From positions 1 through 64,000 of the forward strand of contig JAKSTN010000005.1 of the NCBI GenBank assembly GCA_024402535.1: a stretch of DNA of 64,000 nt, read 5' to 3'. Shown one piece after another: positions 61,601 to 64,000 of the stretch (position 1 is the first letter of the stretch; each line of letters begins with the position of its first letter). A program made the position numbers and the translations under genes. Under the pieces are notes generated by a model. That model had not been told where the DNA came from. It ran no database searches and saw nothing but the letters and a program-made list of their open reading frames with translations. The DNA is from Treponema sp. (lineage in GTDB: Bacteria > Spirochaetota > Spirochaetia > Treponematales > Treponemataceae).

Positions 61601-63694
61601 ATGGCTGAAATGAATGTACCGGAGCTCTTTGGCAGTTCCGTATTTAATGAAAAAGCAATGAAGGAGTTCCTGCCGGATGATGTTTTTAAACGTCTTAAGG
61701 TAACAATCGATAACGGAACTCCACTGGATCTGGACCTGGCAAATCACGTAGCTCAGGGAATGAAAGACTGGGCTATTTCTAAAGGTGCAACACACTTTAC
61801 GCACTGGTTCCAGCCGCTTACAGGTATTACTGCTGAAAAGCATGACAGCTTCCTTTCACCAAAAGGTAATGGCACTGTAATAATGGATTTTTCCGGAAAG
61901 GAACTTGTAAAAGGTGAACCTGACGCATCATCTTTCCCAAGCGGAGGAAGCCGTTCAACTTTTGAAGCACGCGGTTATACAGTCTGGGATCCAACATCTT
62001 ATGCATTTGTAAAAGATCATTCGCTTTGTATTCCGACAGCATTCTGTTCGTATACAGGTGAAGCTTTGGATAAAAAGACACCGCTTCTTCGTTCTATGGA
62101 AGCTTTGAATGAACAGTGTCTTCGCATCTTGAAACTTTTTGGAAGTACAGCTAAGCATGTTGCTTCCACCATGGGACCTGAACAGGAATATTTCCTTGTT
62201 GATGAAAAAATGTTCAACGCACGTAAAGATCTTAAAATGACCGGTCGTACTCTTTTTGGTGCCCGTCCTGTAAAAGGTCAGGAAATGGATGACCAGTACT
62301 TTGCTGCCATTAAGCCTCGCATTACAGCTTACATGGAAGACCTGAATACTGAACTGTGGAAGCTGGGCATTTATTCAAAGACAGAACATAATGAAGCCGC
62401 TCCGGCCCAGCACGAAATGGCTCCAATCTTTACAACTTCAAACCTGGCCGCTGACCAGAACCAGCTTACTATGGAAATTATGAAGAAGGTTGCACGTAAG
62501 CACGGAATGGTTTGTCTGCTTCATGAAAAACCATTTGAAGGTGTAAACGGAAGCGGTAAGCATAACAACTGGTCTCTTTCTACAAATGAAGGGGAAAATA
62601 TTTTTGCACCTGGAAAATCACCTCGCGAAAATGCACAGTTTCTTCTATTTATTACAGCCGTAATGAAAGCAGTTGATGAATATCAGGACTTGCTCCGCAT
62701 TTCAGTTGCAAGTGCTGGAAATGATCATCGTCTTGGCGCAAATGAAGCTCCCCCTGCCATCATGTCCATTTACATGGGTGATGAACTTAATGCTGTTCTT
62801 AAGTCAATTAAAACAGGAAAAGCCTTTGATGCTGCTTCAAATAAGAAAATTGAAATCGGCGTAGATGTTCTTCCACCAATTCCAAAGGATTCTACAGACC
62901 GTAACCGTACTTCTCCATTTGCCTTTACAGGAAACCGTTTCGAATTCCGTTCAGTTGGTTCATCACTTTCAATCAGTGGACCAAACACAACTATGAACTC
63001 AATTCTGGCATATGCTCTTAAAGCCTTTGCAGATGAACTGGAACAGTCAAATAATTTTGATTCTGATCTTCAGGTTCTGATTAAACGTGAAATTACAAAA
63101 CACTGGCGCATCCTTTTTGACGGAAACGGATACGGCGAAGAATGGAAAGTTGAAGCTGAAAAACGCGGACTTAAAAATTACCGTACAACTCCTGATGCAG
63201 TTGAACATTATCTGGATAAGAAAAACATCAAACTTTATACAGAAATGGGCATCTACACAAAGGATGAAATGAAACATCACTATGATGTTAAACTGGAAAA
63301 ATACTGCAAGATGCTGAACATTGAACTTGGTACAATGCTTGAAATGATTCGCGCAGATATTCTCCCGGCAACTTTCAAATATATGGATATGCTTGGAGAT
63401 ATCTCTCATAAGAAGATTTATCAGTCTAAGGCAGTAGAGAAGCTTTATAAAAAACTCAGCTCATATGCTGATGAACTTTATGAAGATTCTGAAAAACTTG
63501 AAACTATGTATGTTGCTGCCAAAGGTAAAAAGGACCTTATGGAAAGAGCACGATATTATGCAGACGAAGTAATTCCGTTTATGGAAAAAACACGCAGCGT
63601 TGCAGATTTGATTGAACCTCTTCTGGCTATGGAATTCCGTCCATATCCAACATATGAAGATCTTCTGTTTGCAAACGACGGTTTTACAAAATAA
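61601..63694 (+). CDS. glnN: glutamine synthetase type III
   Basis: 697 aa, the GSIII length (GSI is about 470). Makes glutamine from glutamate, ammonia and ATP. GSIII marks: [20 protein letters not shown] at the N-terminus, [20 protein letters not shown], the glutamate/ammonia site [18 protein letters not shown], and [13 protein letters not shown]. Common in Bacteroidetes, spirochaetes and other gut bacteria. Start ATG 61601 behind GGGGTAA. A short inverted repeat (ATAGTAT ... ATACTAT) lies just upstream and may be part of the promoter or leader. Confidence 0.96.
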   Translation: MAEMNVPELFGSSVFNEKAMKEFLPDDVFKRLKVTIDNGTPLDLDLANHVAQGMKDWAISKGATHFTHWFQPLTGITAEKHDSFLSPKGNGTVIMDFSGKELVKGEPDASSFPSGGSRSTFEARGYTVWDPTSYAFVKDHSLCIPTAFCSYTGEALDKKTPLLRSMEALNEQCLRILKLFGSTAKHVASTMGPEQEYFLVDEKMFNARKDLKMTGRTLFGARPVKGQEMDDQYFAAIKPRITAYMEDLNTELWKLGIYSKTEHNEAAPAQHEMAPIFTTSNLAADQNQLTMEIMKKVARKHGMVCLLHEKPFEGVNGSGKHNNWSLSTNEGENIFAPGKSPRENAQFLLFITAVMKAVDEYQDLLRISVASAGNDHRLGANEAPPAIMSIYMGDELNAVLKSIKTGKAFDAASNKKIEIGVDVLPPIPKDSTDRNRTSPFAFTGNRFEFRSVGSSLSISGPNTTMNSILAYALKAFADELEQSNNFDSDLQVLIKREITKHWRILFDGNGYGEEWKVEAEKRGLKNYRTTPDAVEHYLDKKNIKLYTEMGIYTKDEMKHHYDVKLEKYCKMLNIELGTMLEMIRADILPATFKYMDMLGDISHKKIYQSKAVEKLYKKLSSYADELYEDSEKLETMYVAAKGKKDLMERARYYADEVIPFMEKTRSVADLIEPLLAMEFRPYPTYEDLLFANDGFTK

Positions 63695-63716
63695 ACGTTG
63701 AATTGGAAGAGGGTGT

Positions 63717-64000
63717 ATGCTTGAGTATTTTTTAATGGGACTTTCATTTGTCGTTATTATTGCTTTACTGAGTTTTATTTTTTTATGGATTGAAGGCCGT
63801 AAAATGAATGGCTCTAAGAAAATGATAAAACAGGCTGAAGGTCCGGGGTTTGCAAAATGCCCTTTATGCGATATGCCTCTTCCAATCGGGGATAATATTT
63901 ATACAAAGGTTTACAGGCCTATGGATGTACCTGATCAAAGGTGTATTGTCATGGGCTGCATTCACTGTTATCCTAAAGTAGAGCCTGGTTTAAGACGAAT
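63717..64000 (+). CDS. membrane-anchored protein with Cys-pair (zinc-ribbon-like) domain, 5' part
   Basis: Incomplete at the right edge; about 94 residues visible. One N-terminal helix (YFLMGLSFVVIIALLSFIFLW) is followed by a basic stretch and then FAKCPLCDMPL and MGCIHCYPK, two Cys pairs that could hold zinc. The start at ATG 63717 follows GGAAGAGGG, 22 bp after glnN. No family recognised; the layout suggests a membrane-anchored zinc-ribbon protein facing the cytoplasm. It may be cotranscribed with glnN. Confidence 0.7.
   Translation, partial: MLEYFLMGLSFVVIIALLSFIFLWIEGRKMNGSKKMIKQAEGPGFAKCPLCDMPLPIGDNIYTKVYRPMDVPDQRCIVMGCIHCYPKVEPGLRR

Overview
The window looks like chromosome of a saccharolytic, host-associated Treponema (Spirochaetota). 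The evidence is a moderately AT-rich sequence, many lipoproteins with relaxed spirochaetal lipoboxes, a type III glutamine synthetase, a stand-alone AICAR formyltransferase, a eukaryote-like hexokinase, and many ABC sugar importers. I see no rRNA, tRNA, phage genes, IS transposase or CRISPR array. The species call is inference.

Layout. 1-2.0 kb: 3' part of gpmI, a repeat-rich gap, and a ferredoxin-nitroreductase. 2.2-7.0 kb: small hypotheticals, an orphan sugar-binding protein, sfsA, and an orphan PotD lipoprotein. 7.0-10 kb: a Cys-rich redox-type protein, a NUDIX hydrolase, a PlsC-type acyltransferase and an RsuA-type pseudouridine synthase. 10-17.3 kb: a minus-strand operon of three lipoproteins (two with fibronectin-III repeats) and a predicted outer-membrane protein. 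It diverges from a GH94 cellobiose phosphorylase (17.5-20 kb) with a multi-operator promoter. 20-26.6 kb: a lipoprotein hydrolase, then an Lpl-type ABC importer with YesL. 26.6-36.8 kb: two MATE transporters, two YhhN paralogues, purH, an MCP, pyrB and galE. 36.9-48 kb: an AraC-type regulator and a complete N-acetylglucosamine/chitobiose locus (GH20, nagA, nagB, hexokinase; divergently a binding protein, two permeases and a ROK regulator). 48-55.6 kb: an EAL phosphodiesterase, an ion transporter and a metallopeptidase-like outer-membrane protein. 55.7-64 kb: glycogen breakdown (glgX-glgP), a VapBC-like pair, glnN and a partial membrane protein.

The genes together describe uptake and phosphorolytic or hydrolytic use of oligosaccharides (cellobiose, chitobiose, stored glycogen) with chemotaxis and c-di-GMP signalling.

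Most unusual signal. Downstream of gpmI and of potD the terminal codons of the gene occur again in the intergenic DNA with mostly synonymous differences (gpmI: YDKSMIN then Lys-stop, plus a third short INLK-stop; potD: EEIRFGL-stop with five differences in 24 nt, all synonymous). The copies are separated by short hairpin elements of one architecture: a CGAGTTTTG/CAAAACTCG stem, a TAAGCA linker, a variable stem, then GCGACG. A third gene, purH, is followed by tandem 78/79-bp units whose stems differ by compensatory changes and which begin inside its last codons. This resembles 3'-end replacement by integrating elements (as with e14 at icd), but with insertions of only about 70-160 bp and no integrase. 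I regard it as the best candidate for an undescribed small mobile-repeat system.
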